Shown: positions 19,514 to 32,353, numbered from the stretch's first letter. The stretch is 64,000 nucleotides of DNA from Aegilops tauschii subsp. strangulata (GCF_002575655.3 NC_053037.3:322985294-323049293); one strand, 5' to 3'. Translations and numbers: made by a program. The notes: generated by a model from the letters alone, not told the origin.

Positions 19514-21986
19514 ATCCCATCTCAGATTTCATGGCCTCAAACCATTTTGCGGAATCTGGGCTCATCATTGCTTCCTCATAGTTCGTAGGTTCGTCATGGT
19601 CAAGTAACATGACTTCCAGAACAGGATTACCGTACCACTCCTACTCTGGTTGACCTACGAGGTTCGGTAGTAACTTGATCAGAAGTTTCATGATCATCAT
19701 CATTAGCTTCCTCACTTACTGGTGTAGGAATCACTGGAACTGATTTCTGTGATGAAGTACTTTCCAATAAGGGAGTAGGTACTGTTACCTCATCAAGTTC
19801 TACTTTCCTCCCACTCACTTCCTTCGAGAGAAACTCCTTCTCTAGAAAGGATCCATTCTTAGCAACGAATATCTTGCCTTCGGATCTGTGATAGAAGGTG
19901 TACCCAACAGTCTCCTTTGGGTATCCTATGAAGACACATTTCTCCGATTTGGGTTCGAGCTTATCAGGTTGAGGCTTTTTCACATAAGCATCGCAGCCCC
20001 AAACTTTAAGAAACGACAACTTGGGTTTCTTGCCAAACCACAGTTCATAAGGTGTCGTCTCAACGGATTTAGATGGTGCCCTATTTAACGTGAATGCAGC
20101 CATCTCTAAAGCATAACCCCAAAACGACAGCGGTAAATCAGTGAGAGACATCATAGATCGCACCATATCTAGTAAAGTACGATTATGACGTTCGGACACA
20201 CCATTACGCTGTGGTGTTCCAGGTGGCGTGAGTTGCGAAACTATTCCGCATTGTTTCAAATGAAGACCAAACTCGTAACTCAAATATTCTCCTCCACGAT
20301 CAAATCGTAGAAACTTTATTTTCTTGTTACGATGATTTTCCACTTCACTCTGAAATTCTTTGAACTTTTCAAATGTTTCAGACTTATGTTTCATCAAGTA
20401 GATATACCCATATCTGCTCAAATCATCGGTGAAGGTAAGAAAATAACAATACCCGCCGCGAGCATCAACACTCATCGGACCGCATACATCAGTATGTATT
20501 ATTTCCAACAAGTCCGTTGCTCGCTCCATTGTTCCGGAGAACGGAGTCTTAGTCATCTTGCCCATGAGGCATGGTTCGCAAGCATCAAGTGATTCATAAT
20601 CAAGTGATTCCAAAAATCCATCTGCATGGAGTTTCTTCATGCGCTTTACACCAATATGACCTAAATGGCAGTGCCACAAATAAGTTGCACTATCATTATT
20701 AAACTTATATCTTTTGGCTTCAATACTATGAACATGTGTATCACTACTATCAAGATTTAGTAAAAACAGACCACTCATCAAGGGTGCATGACCATAAAAG
20801 ATATTACTCATATAAATAGAACAACCATTATTCTCTGATTTAAATGAATAACCGCCTCGCATCAAGCAAGATCTAGATATAATGTTCATGCTCAATGCTG
20901 GCACCAAATAACAATTATTTAGGTCTAAAACTAATCCCGAAGGTAGATGTAGAGGTAGCATGCCGACGGCGATCACATCGACTTTGGAACCATTTCCCAC
21001 GCGCATCGTCACCTCGTCCTTAGCTAATCTTCGCTTAATCCATAGCCCCTATTTCGAGTTGCAAATATTAGCAACAGAACCAGTATCAAATACCCAGGGG
21101 CTACTACGAGCATTAGTGAGGTACACATCAATAACATGTATATCAAATATACCTTTCACTTTGCCATCCTTCTTCTCCGCCAAATACTTGGGGCAGTTCC
21201 GCTTCCAGTGACCAGTCCCTTTGCAGTAGAAGCACTCAATCTCAGGCTTAGGTCCAGACTTGGGCTTCTTTACTTGAGCAGCAACTTGCTTGTTGTTCTT
21301 CTTGAAGTTCCCCTTCTTCCCTTTACCCTTTTTCTTGAAACTGGTGGTCTTGTTGACCATCAACACTTGATGCTCCTTCTTGATTTCTACCTCCGCAGCC
21401 TTTAGCATTGCGAAGAGCTCGGGAATTTCTTGTCCATCCCTTGCATATAATAGTTCATCCCGAAGCTCTTGTAGCTTGGTGGCAGTGATTGAGGAACTCT
21501 GTCAATGACACTATCATCAGGAAGATTAACTCCAAGTTGAGTCAAGTGGTTGTGGTACCCAGACATTCTGAGTATATGTTCACTGACAGAACTATTCTCC
21601 TCCATTTTGCAGTTGTAGAACTTATTGAAGACTTCATATCTCTCAATCCAGGCATTTGTTTGAAATATTAACTTCAACTCCTGGAACATCTCATATGCTC
21701 CATGACGTTCAAAATGTCGTTGAAGTCCCGGTTCTAAGCCGTAAAGCATGGCACACTGAACTATCGAGTAGTCATCAACTTTGCTCTGCCAGACGTTCAC
21801 AACATCTGACGTTGCTCCTGCAGCGGGTTTGTCACCTAGCGGTGCTTCCAGGACGTAATTCTTCTGTGCAGCAATGAGGATAATCCTCAAGTTATGGACC
21901 CAGTCCGTGTAATTGCTACCATCATCTTTCAACTTAGCTTTCTCTAGGAACACATTAAAATTCAACGGAACAACAGCACGGGCCAT
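19514..21986 (-). pseudogene. Copia gag-pol of the truncated element
   Basis: Gag starts at 21986 (MARAVVPLNFNVFLEKAKL). A frameshift near 21435 is followed by a frame with an intact CCHC knuckle (CFYCKGTGHWKRNC, near 21236-21195) and the protease motif FDTGS (near 21085). A TAG interrupts the frame at 21049-21051. The next frame (21012-19627) holds integrase: the zinc motif with HLGHIG and CEPCLMGK, catalytic Asp in HTDVCGP, Asp in RFDRGGEY, and Glu in NGVSERHNRTL. A small deletion near 19645 shifts the frame after RRSTRV, and the CACTA cuts the gene at 19514. Gag builds the particle, protease cuts the polyprotein and integrase inserts the cDNA. This copy cannot make a full pol because RT and RNase H are missing. 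Confidence 0.9.
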
Positions 21987-23195
21987 CTATATACAACAAC
22001 ATAGACATGCAAAATACTATCAGGTACTAAGTTTATGATAAATTAAAGTTCAATTAATCATATTACTTAAGAACTCCCACTTAGATAGACATCCCTCTAA
22101 TCATCTAAGTGATCACGTGATCCATATCAACTAAACCATGTCCGATCATCACGTGAGATGGAGTAGTTTTCAATGGTGAACATCACTATGTTGATCATAT
22201 CTACTATATGCTTCATGCTCGACCTTTCGGTCTCAGTGTTCCGAGGCCATATCTGCATATGCTAGGCTTGTCAAGTTTAACCCGAGTATTCTGCATGTGC
22301 AAAACTGGCTTGCACCCGTTGTATGTGAACGTAGAGCTTATCACACGCGATCATCACATGGTGTCTCGGCACGACGAACTGTAGCAACGGTGCATACTCA
22401 GGGAGAACACTTATACCTTGAAATTTAGTGAGAGATCATCTTATAATGCTACCGTCGAACTAAGCAAAATAAGATGCATAAAGGATAAACATCACATGCA
22501 ATCAATATAAGTGATACGATATGGCCATCATCATCTTGTGCCTTTGATCTCCATCTCCAAAGCACTGTCATGATCACCATCATCACCGGCTTGACACCTT
22601 GATCTCCATCGAAGCATCGTTGTCGTCTCGCCAACTATTGCTTCTACGACTATCGCTACCGCTTAGAAATAAAGTAAAGCAATTACATGGCGATTGTGTT
22701 TCATACAATAAAGCGACAACCATATGGCTCCTGCCAGTTGTCGATAACTCTGTTACAAAACATGATCATCTCATACAATAAAATTTAGCATCATGTCTTG
22801 ACCATATCACATCACAACATGCCCTGCAAAAACAAGTTCGATGTCGTCTACTTTGTTGTTGCAAGTTTTATGTGGCTGCTACGGGCTGAGCAAGAACCGT
22901 TCTTACCTACGCATCAAAACCACAACGATTTTTCGTCAAGTGTGTTGTTTTAACCTTCAACAAGGACCGAGCATAGTCACACTCGATTCAACTAAAGTTG
23001 AAGAAACTGACACCCACTAGCCACCTGTGTGCGAAGCACGTCGGTAGAACCAGTCTCGGGTAAGCGTACGCGTAATGTCAGTCTGGGCCGCTTCATCCAA
23101 CAATACCGCTGAATCAAAGTACGACATGCTGGTAAGAAGTATGACTATTATCACCCACAACTCTTTGTGTTCTACTCGTGCATATAACATCTACG

Positions 23196-23218
23196 CATAG
23201 ACCTGGCTCGGATGCCAC
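23196..23218 (-). other. Primer-binding region
   Basis: Immediately after the LTR the minus strand reads GTGGCATCCGAGCCAGG, a variant of the TGGTATCAGAGC site that pairs with initiator tRNA-Met in Copia elements. The match is imperfect. Confidence 0.6.
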
Positions 23219-24931
23219 TGTTGGGGAACGTAGTATTTCAAAAAAATTCCTATGCACACACAAGATCTATCATGGTGATGCATAGCAACGAGAGGGGAGA
23301 GTGTAGTCCACGTACCCTTGTAGACTGTAAGCAGAAGCTTTATGATAACGCGGTTGATGTAGTCGTACGTCTTCACGATCCGACCGATCCTAGCACCGAA
23401 AGTACGGCACCTCCGCGATCTGCACACGTTCGGCACGGTGACGTCCCACGAACTCTCGATCCAGATGAGTGTCGAGGGAGAGCTTCGCGAGCACGACGGT
23501 GATGATGAAGTTACCGACGCAGGGCTTCGCCTAAGCACTACAACGATATGACCGAGGTGGAATCTGTGGAGGGGGGCACCGCACACGGCTAAGACAACTG
23601 TCAACTTGTGTGTCTATGGGGTGCCCCCCTCCCCCGTATATAAAGGAGTGGAGGAGGGGGAGGGCCGGCCCTCTATGGCGCACCCTGGGAGGAGTCCTAC
23701 TCCCACCGGGAGTAGGATTCCCCCCTTTCCCTAGTTGGAGTAGGAGAGAAGGAAGGAGGAGAGAGGGAGAAGGAAAGGGGGGCGCCGCCCCCCTTCCCTA
23801 GTCCAATTCAGACACAAGGGGGAGGGGCGCGCGGCCTGCCCTGGCCGCCCCTGTCTCTCTCCACTAAAGCCCATTAGGGCCCATATACTCCCCGGGGGGT
23901 TCCGGTAAGCCCCCGGTACTCCGGTAAATGCCCGAACTCACCCGGAACCATTCCGATGTCCAAACATAGTCATCCAATATATCGATCTTTACGTCTCGAC
24001 CATTTCAAGACTCCTCGTCATATCCGGGACTCCGAACAACCTTCGGTACATCAAAACACATAAACTCATAATACCGATCGTCACCGAACGTTAAGCATGC
24101 GGACCCTACGGGTTCGAGAACTATGTAGACATGACCGAGACTCATCTCCGGCCAGTAACCAATAGAGGAAGCTGGATGATCATATTGGTTCCTACATATT
24201 CTACGAAGATCTTTATTGGTCAAACCGCACAACAACATACGTAGTTCCCTTAGTCATCGGTATGTTACTTACCCGAGATTCGATCATCGGTATCTCAATA
24301 TCTAGTTCAATATCGTTACCGGCAAGTCTCTTTACACGTTCCGTAATGCATCATCCCGCAACTAACTCATTAGTCACAATGCTTGCAAGGCTTATAGTGA
24401 TGTGCATTACCGAGAGGGCCCAGAGATACCTCTCTGATACTCGGAGTGACAAATCCTAATCTCGATCTATGCCAACTCAACAAACACCATCGGAGACACC
24501 TGTAGAGCATCTTTATAATCACCCAGTTACGTTGTGACGTTTGATAGCACACTAAGTGTTCCTCCGGTATTCGGGAGTTGCATAATCTCATAGTCATAGG
24601 AACATGTATAAGTCATGAAGGAAGCAATAGCAACATACTAAACGATCAAGTGCTAAGCTAACGGAATGGGTCAAGTCAATCACATCATTCTCTAATGATG
24701 TGATCCCGTTAATCACATGACAACTCATGTATATGGCTAGGAAACTTAACCATCTTTGATTAACGAGCTAGTCAATTAGAGGCATACTAGTGACACTCTG
24801 TTTGTCTATGTATTCACACATGTACTAAGTTTCCGGTTAATACAATTCTAGCATGAATAATAAACATTTATCATGATATAAGGAAATATAAATAACAACT
24901 TTATTATTGCCTCTAGGGCATATTTCCTTCA
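23219..24931 (-). repeat. 5' LTR of the truncated Copia element (1,713 bp)
   Basis: Minus-strand start TGAAGGAAATATGCCCTAGA (at 24931) and end TTCCCCAACA (at 23219) give the TG...CA ends. A TATA box lies within the plus-strand string CCGTATATAAAGGAG (about 23634-23648). The length fits Angela/BARE LTRs. Confidence 0.9.
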
Positions 24932-25357
24932 ACTCATGTTCAAGTTGCTTGAAATTCATGATCTGGGTTCTAAGGGAAATAATTTTTGTGGGCGGAAAAT
25001 ACTTAGTGATGAAAGCATCTTTGCACTTATTCCAAGAATCGATACTATTGCGAGGCAAAGAAGAGAACCAATTTTTTGCAGAATCACGTAAAGAAAACGG
25101 AAATAATTTCATCTTCACAACATCATTGTCCACATTTTTTTCTTTTGCATATCACATAATTCCACAAAGGTATTAAGATGGGACGCGGCATCCTCACTAG
25201 GAGTACCGGAAAATTGATCTTTCATAACAAGATTCAGCAAAGCAGTATTAATACCACAAGACTCCGCACTAGTGGCAGGAGGAGCAATCGGAGTGCCAAT
25301 AAAATCATTGTTGTTGGTATTTGACAAATCACACAACTTGGTGTTCTCTTGAGTCAT
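24932..25357 (-). pseudogene. Gypsy gag, N-terminal part, disrupted
   Basis: Start ATG 25357-25355 (MTQENTKLCDLSNTNNNDF). The frame contains the retrotransposon-gag landmark QFSGTPSEDAASHLNTFVEL, then a run of seven A residues near 25130-25136 puts it out of frame. The next frame continues with KLFPFSLRDSAKNWFSSLP and FITKYFPPTKIISLRTQI, the conserved core of the gag family, and stops being Gypsy at 24931 where the Copia LTR begins. Gag would form the particle shell. This copy is dead by frameshift and insertion. Confidence 0.85.
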
Positions 25358-25574
25358 GATGACTATGCAACAAGATTGCACTCAAAAACAGATCCGGCAA
25401 GAAAATGGCGAACGAAAAAGAGGGGCGAATAAAACGGCAATTTTTTGTCAAGGGGGGGGGAGGAAAATGAGAGGCAAATGGCAAATAATGTAAATTGCGA
25501 GGAGATGAGATTTGTGATTAGGAACCAGGTATATGTTGTAGATCCTCCCCGGCGACGGCGCCAGAAATTCCTTT

Positions 25575-27166
25575 TGATGCGGCTTGAAGCTACGTCGATA
25601 TTTCCCCAAAGAGGAAGGGATGATGCAGCACTACGATGGTAGGTATTTCCCTCAGTTATGAGACCAAGGTTATCGAGCCAGCAGGAGAACCAAGCAACAG
25701 AACGTAAACATCACCTACACACAAATAACAACTACTCGCAACCTGACGTGTAAAAGGGGTTGTCAATCCCTTACGGGTAGCGGCGCCCCAAGATGGGCAA
25801 ACGGACGTGAATAAAATTGTAGTAGATTGACAGATCGAACGCCAAATAAAATAAATAAGAATAAAATGCAGCAAGGTATTTTTGTACTTTTGGTTTAGTA
25901 TATCTGAAAATAAAAGGCAAATAAAATAAATCGCGAAGGCAAATAATATGAGAAAGAGACCCCGGGGCCGTAGGTTTCACTAGTGGCTTTTCTCGAGAAA
26001 CATAGCAAACGGTGGGTAAACAAATTACTGTTGGGCAATTGATAGAACTTCAAATAATCATGACGATATCACGCAATGATCATTATATAGGCATCACGTC
26101 CAAGATTAGTAGACCGACTCCTGCCTGCATCTACTACTATTACTCTACACATCGACCGCTATCCAGCATGTATCTAGTGTATTAAGTTTGTGGAGAAACG
26201 GAGTAATGCAATAAGAACGATGACATGATGTAGACAAGATCTATCTATGTAGAGATAGACCCCATCATTTTATCCTTAGTAGCAACGATACATACGTGTC
26301 GGTTCCCCTTCTGTCACTGGGATCAAACACCATAAGATCGAACTCACTACAAAGCACCTCTTCCCATTGCAAGATAAATAGATCAAGTTGGCCAAACAAA
26401 ACCTAAATATCGAAGATGAAATACGAGGCTATAAGCAATCATGCATATAAGAGATCAAAGAAACTCAAATAACTTTCATGGATATAAAAAGATAGATCTG
26501 ATCATAAACTCAAAGTTCATCCGATCCCAACAAATACACCGCAAAAAGAGTTACATCATATGGATCTCCAAGAGACCATTGTATTGAGAATCAAATGAGA
26601 GAGAGGAAGCCATCTAGCTACTAACTACGGACCCGAAGGTCTACAAAGAACTACTCACGCATCATCAGAGAGGCACCAATGGAAGTGGCGAACCCCTTCT
26701 TGATGGTGTCTAGATTGGATCTGGTGGTTCTGGACTCTGCGGCTGCTGGAATTGATTTTCGTCGACTCCCCTAGGGTTTCTGGAATATTGGGTTATTTAT
26801 AGAGCAAAGAGGTGGTCCGGGGGGCACCCGAGGTGGGCACAACCCACTGGGGCGCGCCTGGGCCTCCTGGCGCGCCCTAGTGGGTTGTGCTCTCCTCGGA
26901 GCACCCCCCAGGCGCAGCCTTAGCCCATTAGGTGTCTTCTGGTCCAAAAAAATCTCCGTAAAGTTTCGTTGCATTTGGACTCCGTTTGGTATTGATTTCC
27001 TGCGATGTAAAAAACATGCAAAAAACGGCAACTGGCACTTGGCACTATGTCAATAGGCTAGTACCAAAAAATGATATAAAATGAGTATAAGATGATTATA
27101 AAACATCCAAGATTGATAATATAACATCATGGAACAATCAAAAATAGATACGTTGGAGACGTATCA
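25575..27166 (-). repeat. Gypsy 5' LTR (1,592 bp)
   Basis: Minus-strand start TGATACGTCTCCAACGTATC (27166), end AGCTTCAAGCCGCATCA (25575). TG...CA ends; a TATA-like TATAAATAACCC (about 26790-26801) is on the minus strand. The name of the family is not asserted. Confidence 0.8.
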
Positions 27167-28459
27167 TTGTGCTGCATCATCCCTTCCTCTTTGGGGAAAT
27201 ACCGACTTAGTTCTAGCAGACATCAAGGCGTAGGATGAAGATGGTCTCTCTCAAACAACCCTGAAACCAAAGAACAAAGAGTCTCTTGTGTCCCCAACAC
27301 ACCCAATACTATGGTAAATTGTATAGGTGCACTAATTCGGCGAAGAGTTGGTGATACAAGTGTAATATAGATGGTAGATATAGGTTTTTGTAATCTTAAA
27401 ATATAAAAACAGCAAGGTAACTAGTAATAAAAGTGATCAAAAACGGTATTGCAATGCTTGAAACAAGGCCTAGAGTTCATACTTTCACCGGTGCAAGTTT
27501 TCTCAACAATGATATCATAATTGGATCATATAACAATCCCTCAACGTGCAACAAAGAATCACTCCAAAGTTTCTAGCGGAGAACGTAGGATGAAAACGTG
27601 CATCAACCCTTATGCATAGATTACCCCAATGTCACCTCGGGAATCTGCGAGTTGAGTACCAAAACATACATCAAGTGAATCAATAGAACATCCCATTGTC
27701 ACCATAGATATCCCATCGCAAGATATACATCAAGTGTTCTCAAATCCAATACTCAATCCAACATAACGAAACCTCAAAGAGCAAGACTCAATTCATCACA
27801 AGAAGGTAGAGAGGGAAGAACACCATATGATCCATCTATAATAACAAAGCTCGTGGAACATCAAGATCGTGCCAAATCAAGAACACGAGAGAGAGAGAGA
27901 TATCAAACACATAGCTACTAGTACAAACCCTCAGCCCCGAGGGTGAACTACTCCCTCCTCATCATGGTGGCCGCCGGGATGATGAAGATGGCCTCCGGTG
28001 ATGGTTTCCCCCTCTGGCAGGGTGCCGGAACGGGCTCCCAATTGGTTTTTCATGGCTACAGAGGCTTGCGGCAGCGGAACTTCCGATCTAGTGTTCTTTT
28101 GGAGGTTTCTATATTTATAAGAATTTTTGGCGTTGGAAACAAGTCAGGGGGGTGCCCGAGGGGCCCACAAGTCCTTAGGGCGCCCCCGCTAGGGCGCGCC
28201 CCGGAGGCTTGTGGCCTCCTCGGGACTCTTCTGGCCTAGCTCCGGTGCTTCGGGGGTCTCTTGGTCCATAAAAATCACCGTAAATTTTCAGCCCATACCG
28301 AGAACTTTTATTTCTGCACAAAAAACGACACCATGGTAGTTTTGCTGAAAATAGCGTCAGTTCGGGTTAGTTCTAATAAAATCATACCAAAACCTTATAA
28401 AATTGTTGCAAACATGGCATGAATATTTCATAAATTATAGATACGTTGGAGACATATCA
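27167..28459 (-). repeat. Second Gypsy-type LTR fragment
   Basis: The minus-strand start is TGATATGTCTCCAACGTATC at 28459. The body runs leftward through GGGACACAAGAGACTCTTTG (near 27270-27290) to CATCTTCATCCTACGCC (near 27226-27242). It then meets 27167-27205, which reads GCTGCATCATCCCTTCCTCT, a segment also present in inverse orientation at the inner end of the neighbouring LTR (25590-25630). The LTR end proper is missing or rearranged. Confidence 0.6.
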
Positions 28460-30747
28460 GGGCTGTTAGTATCTTCCATGATAGGTGGGTTATTCTCACG
28501 ATGAGTGTTTATTCACTTGTCATTCACGAGAAAGTGGCTGGTAATTGGGATGCCCAGTTCCATGATCAAAATAAAATCAAAATATAATAATGAAACAAAA
28601 CTCTCCCAGGATTGTTGTTGGTATGGACGGTACCCGTGGATTCGGCTAGCCGTAGAGTGTGTTTGTCGGTGGAGGGTGAGTAAAACCTTACCATTCTGTT
28701 TGGGAACCGCCTATAATGTGTCTAGCATGGAAGATAGTGAGGTCTCTTGGTTGTTATGTAGCATGCCTCTCAAAATTATATCAATCTCTGTTTTAAAAGC
28801 TTCGAGCTTTGGCGCCTCTGCAAATCCCTGCTTCCCTCTGTGAAGGGCCTATCTATTTACTTTTATTTTGAGTCATCATCCTCTTATTAAAGCACCAGCT
28901 GGAGAGCACTATTACCATTTTTATGCTTTGTTTTTAATTGATGTTGAGTATGAGTGTGACTGGATCTCTTTTGCCATGAATTATAATGTCTAGTCAGTGC
29001 TTGATCTTCAGGGGTTCTCTACATTTATGTTTTGTGGTCTCACAAAGGGCTAGCGAGATACCATTATATCATATTATATCATGACTGTTTTGAAAATGTG
29101 TTGTCATCCGAGATATTTTGTTATTGCTCGCTAGTTGATTGTGCTATTGATATGAGTAAATGTGAGATCTAAGTGTTATTGTGAATATGGTTAGTTCATA
29201 ATCTTTGCCGAAAACCTGAATATTGGCTAGACATATTTGCAACAACAAGATCAAACAAAGTTTGTAAAAGTTTTTCTTTGTCACTTTCAGTTTGTCAACT
29301 GAATTGCTTGGGGACAAGCAATGGGTTAAGCTTGGGGGAGTTGATACGTCTCCATCGTATCTACTTTTCCAAACTCGTTTGCCCTTGTTTTGGACTCTAA
29401 TTTGCATGATTTGAATGGAACTAACCCGAACTGGCGCTGTTTTTAGCAGAATTGCCATGGTGTTATTTTTATGTAGAAATAAAAGTTCTCGGATTGACCT
29501 GAAAATTTACGGAGAATATTTCTGGAATATATAAAATATACTGGCGGAAAAAGATACCAGAGGGGGCCACCCATGGGCCAAAAGCCGAGGGGCGCGCCTA
29601 CCCCCCCCCCCCCCCAGAGCACGCCCCCCAGGCTTGTGGTGCCCCTAGAGCTCCGGCAACCCCAATTCCAACTCCATATATACCTATTCGCGGAGAAAAA
29701 AATCAGAGAGAAGGATTCATCGCGTTTTACGATACAGAGCCACCGCCACCTCTTGTTCTTCATTGGGAGGGCTGATCTGGAGTCCGTTCGGTGCTCCGGA
29801 GGGTGGAATCTGTCGCCATCGTCATCACCAACCTTCCTTCATCGCCAATTCAATGATGCTCACCGCCGGGAGTGAGTAATTCCTTCGTATGCTTGCTGGA
29901 CGGTGATGGGTTGGATGAGATTTATCATGTAATTGAGTTAGTTTTGTTAGGGTTTGATCCCTAGTATCCACTATGTTCTGAGATTGATGTTGCTATGATT
30001 TTGCCATGCTTAATGCTAGTCACTACGAGTGCCATGATTTCAGATCTGAACCTATTATGTTTTCATGAATATATGTGTGTTCTTGATCCTATCTTGCAAG
30101 TTGTAGACACCTATTACGAGTTATGATCAGCATACCCCAAGGTGACAATAATTGGGATTATGTCCGGTGATTACCGTAATTTGAGGAGTTCATGTATTCA
30201 CTATGTGCTAATGCTTTGTTCTGGTTCTCTATTAAAAGGAGGCCTTAATATCCCTTAGTTTCCTTATGGACCCCGGTGCCACGGGAGGGTCGGACAAAAG
30301 ATGCCATGCAAATTCTTTTCCATAAGCATGTATGACTATATACGATATACATGCCTACATTACATTGATGAATTGGAGCTAGTTCTGTGTTACCCTAGGT
30401 TATGACTGTTACATGATGAATATTATCCAACACAATTATCCATCATTGATCCAATGCCTACGAGCTTTTCACATATTGATCTTTGCTAAGTTACTTTTGT
30501 CGTGCTGCTGTTACAATCACTACAAAACTGTTACTGTTACTTTTGCCACTATTACCATTACTTCCATACTACTTTGCTACTAAAAAATTTGCTGCAGATA
30601 TTAAGTCTTTCAGGTGTGGTTGAATTGATAACTCAACTGCTCATACCCGGGAATATTCTTTGGCTCCCCTAGTGTCGAATCAATAAATTTGGGTTGAATA
30701 CTCTACCCTCGAAAACTGTTGTGATCCCCTATACTTGTGGGTTATCA
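28460..30747 (+). mobile_element. Gypsy element, 3' end
   Basis: Internal 3' region 28460-29341 with no coding frame, a purine-rich tract (GCTTGGGGGAG, 29329-29339) and a complete 3' LTR to 30747. The same internal phrase (TTGCTTGGGGACAAGCAA, about 29304-29321) sits before the LTR in many Triticeae Gypsy elements. Its left part is cut off at the LTR fragment ending at 28459, and nothing of gag-pol is present. Confidence 0.75.
29342..30747 (+). repeat. Gypsy 3' LTR (1,406 bp)
   Basis: Starts TGATACGTCTCCATCGTATC (29342), ends CCCTATACTTGTGGGTTATCA (last base 30747). TG...CA ends. A TATA-like TATATATACC (29676-29685) lies in front of a likely transcription start. A 15-base C run lies at 29601-29615. 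Confidence 0.8.
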
Positions 30748-31487
30748 CAAGCCTTCTTGAAGGCATTGTCTAGAAGCGGGCATGTTGGTGGTGGTGTGGC
30801 CGACTTGGATTCGATGGTGGTTGTTTGGTGGTGTTCGTTGGGGTTTGGCGGTGGTGCCTTTGGCTCCGCAAGGCGGCCATCCGTTTTCCGCTCGTGAAGG
30901 TGTCCCACGCTTGTTGTTGTGCACGCTGAAGACCCTCTCATGGTTGTTGTTGTGTTGTAGCGAGCCTCGTGCTTTTGGTGATGTGCCGGTTTATATTTGC
31001 TTATTGATGGCGCGAGATGCCTCCCCAACTTGCTAATCATTCCAAACTTTCGTGGTGGAGCTCTCAGTCAAGGTTCGTGTTGTCGCACTCATTGATTGTG
31101 GATTCTCCTGAGTTGCTCCATGGGGTTTGGTATGCACGCCAGTGCGGTGCGTTAGGCTGGTTGCAAAGTCTGGTATTGTGATCCCTCGACAACACCCCAC
31201 ATCTACTTGTGTCTTTCATGGTGATGGTTCTTCTGTTTGCTAGCCAGGCGAGCATTGCCCTGGGTGTCCTTTTTTCTTTCTCTCTTCTACTTTTATCCTT
31301 GCTACTTCTAAGGTTTTCGGTCTGATTTCCCTTATAAATGGGGCCAACTTGTTTAGGTTTTCGATCTGGTTTTCCTTATAAACTGGACTAGCCAAAGCCT
31401 AGTCTTTGGCCCTTTTGAGCAATATATTCAGGTGGGAGAACTCCCCCCCCCCCCCCCCCCCCCCCCGCGATTCCTCAAAAAAAGACA
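30748..31487 (+). mobile_element. Non-LTR retroelement 3' region (fragment)
   Basis: GT-rich DNA followed by two related phrases, AAGGTTTTCGGTCTGATTTC and TTAGGTTTTCGATCTGGTTT, each followed by CCTTATAAA, then GAGCAATATATTCAGGTGGG, a 24-base C run (31443-31466) and a short CAAAAAAA tail at 31480-31487. This resembles a 3' untranslated end of a plant LINE. The 5' part is replaced by the Gypsy LTR at 30747. No coding frame remains. Confidence 0.45.
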
Positions 31488-32276
31488 TGGCAAAATGTAT
31501 TATGCCATATTTAAAAATTGTTTCTGCAACAGTGTGTTCATGTATGTTTTGCTTCGTTGTAGGTTCCTGGTGTAATCCTATGCTATCTAGACTTGTTGAC
31601 GAACAAATAAAAATGGAAGCATAAAATAGTTGAACAAATTAAAAACTCACCTACTAACACAACTTGAACTTGAGCACCTAAATTTCGTTCATGCTCTAAC
31701 CGGGAATGCACAACTCCATGGTCCACTCTCCCAAAACCACAAAAGGATCCGCCTTACACTACATCAGCCATTTACCTTAAGCCTGCTGACCTATCCCTTT
31801 CACAGTGGTTGCCATTGCTGTAAAAAGATGCATGCCAGTAGGGTGAGACTATACCTTTTATTTCTGTTTAAGATTAAAAATCAACTGGTGAGACTGTTCT
31901 CCTTTTGTTACTGTTCAAAATTGAAAATCCAGTCAGAATTTTGTTAAGACTTAACATTTATACCATGTGAGAATTTGTATGTGCACAAGAATTACAATTA
32001 TTAGTCTAGAATTACCTCATAAATTGCTAGATTATTATCTAACAATCATACATCAACCAATGGCGAGACATCGCATTGTGACAAGTGGCCAATTTATAGT
32101 TTAGTTACCCCGTTGCAATGCACGGTCTCATTTGCTAGTCATTCTTATGCAAATTCCTTTTAAACTCATTCTGCTCTTATGATAGGTCTACAAATCTAGC
32201 CATGCCAGCAACTCATGCCAAACCATGAGGCGAGTACCCAAAATGCCCCTACGTGAATGGTTACAACACTCTCGAA
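31488..32276. other. No gene; orphan transposon-end motif
   Basis: AT-rich DNA. Near 32110-32138 the minus strand reads ACTAGCAAATGAGACCGTGC, related to the motif at 3852, again without a partner end. Open frames of 72 and 105 codons show no motif. Confidence 0.3.
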
Positions 32277-32330
32277 ACAGGCTTTTGTCCCGCTTTATAT
32301 ATAAAGCAACAACACCCAAGTTTCATAATT
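32277..32330 (-). mobile_element. Short non-LTR retroelement tail
   Basis: The minus strand reads TTTATATATAAAGCGGGACA then AAAGCCTGTTTCG. The same tail type ends the elements at 33774 (plus) and 36686 (minus). Only the last 50 bases or so are left, as in extreme 5' truncation. Confidence 0.4.
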
Positions 32331-32353
32331 CACATTTCCAAAATATCAAAAGG

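Larger units (their letters stand above)
19514..24931 (-). mobile_element. Angela/BARE-type Copia element, 3' truncated
   Basis: On the minus strand the order is LTR (24931-23219), primer-binding region, gag, protease, integrase and the start of the region before reverse transcriptase, where the CACTA end cuts it at 19514. The rest of RT, RNase H and the 3' LTR are absent from the window. The 5' flank (24932 onward) is Gypsy gag, so this element inserted into a Gypsy element. The five bases next to the LTR are ACTCA (24932-24936); the partner duplication cannot be seen. Confidence 0.9.
24932..27166 (-). mobile_element. Gypsy element, 5' end (LTR plus start of gag)
   Basis: 5' LTR 27166-25575, a primer-binding-like GGCGCCGTCGCCGGGGAGG (about 25545-25563), and gag from 25357 down to 24932, where the Angela-type element has inserted. 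The remaining gag, pol and 3' LTR are not found in the window. It is distinct from the plus-strand Gypsy remnant at 28460-30747. Confidence 0.8.

Noticed and set aside
24005..24597. Short frames inside the Copia LTRs (also near 42725-43060, 49718-49915 and 60557-60885)
   Set aside because: The same frames recur in every LTR copy and reflect LTR sequence, not genes.
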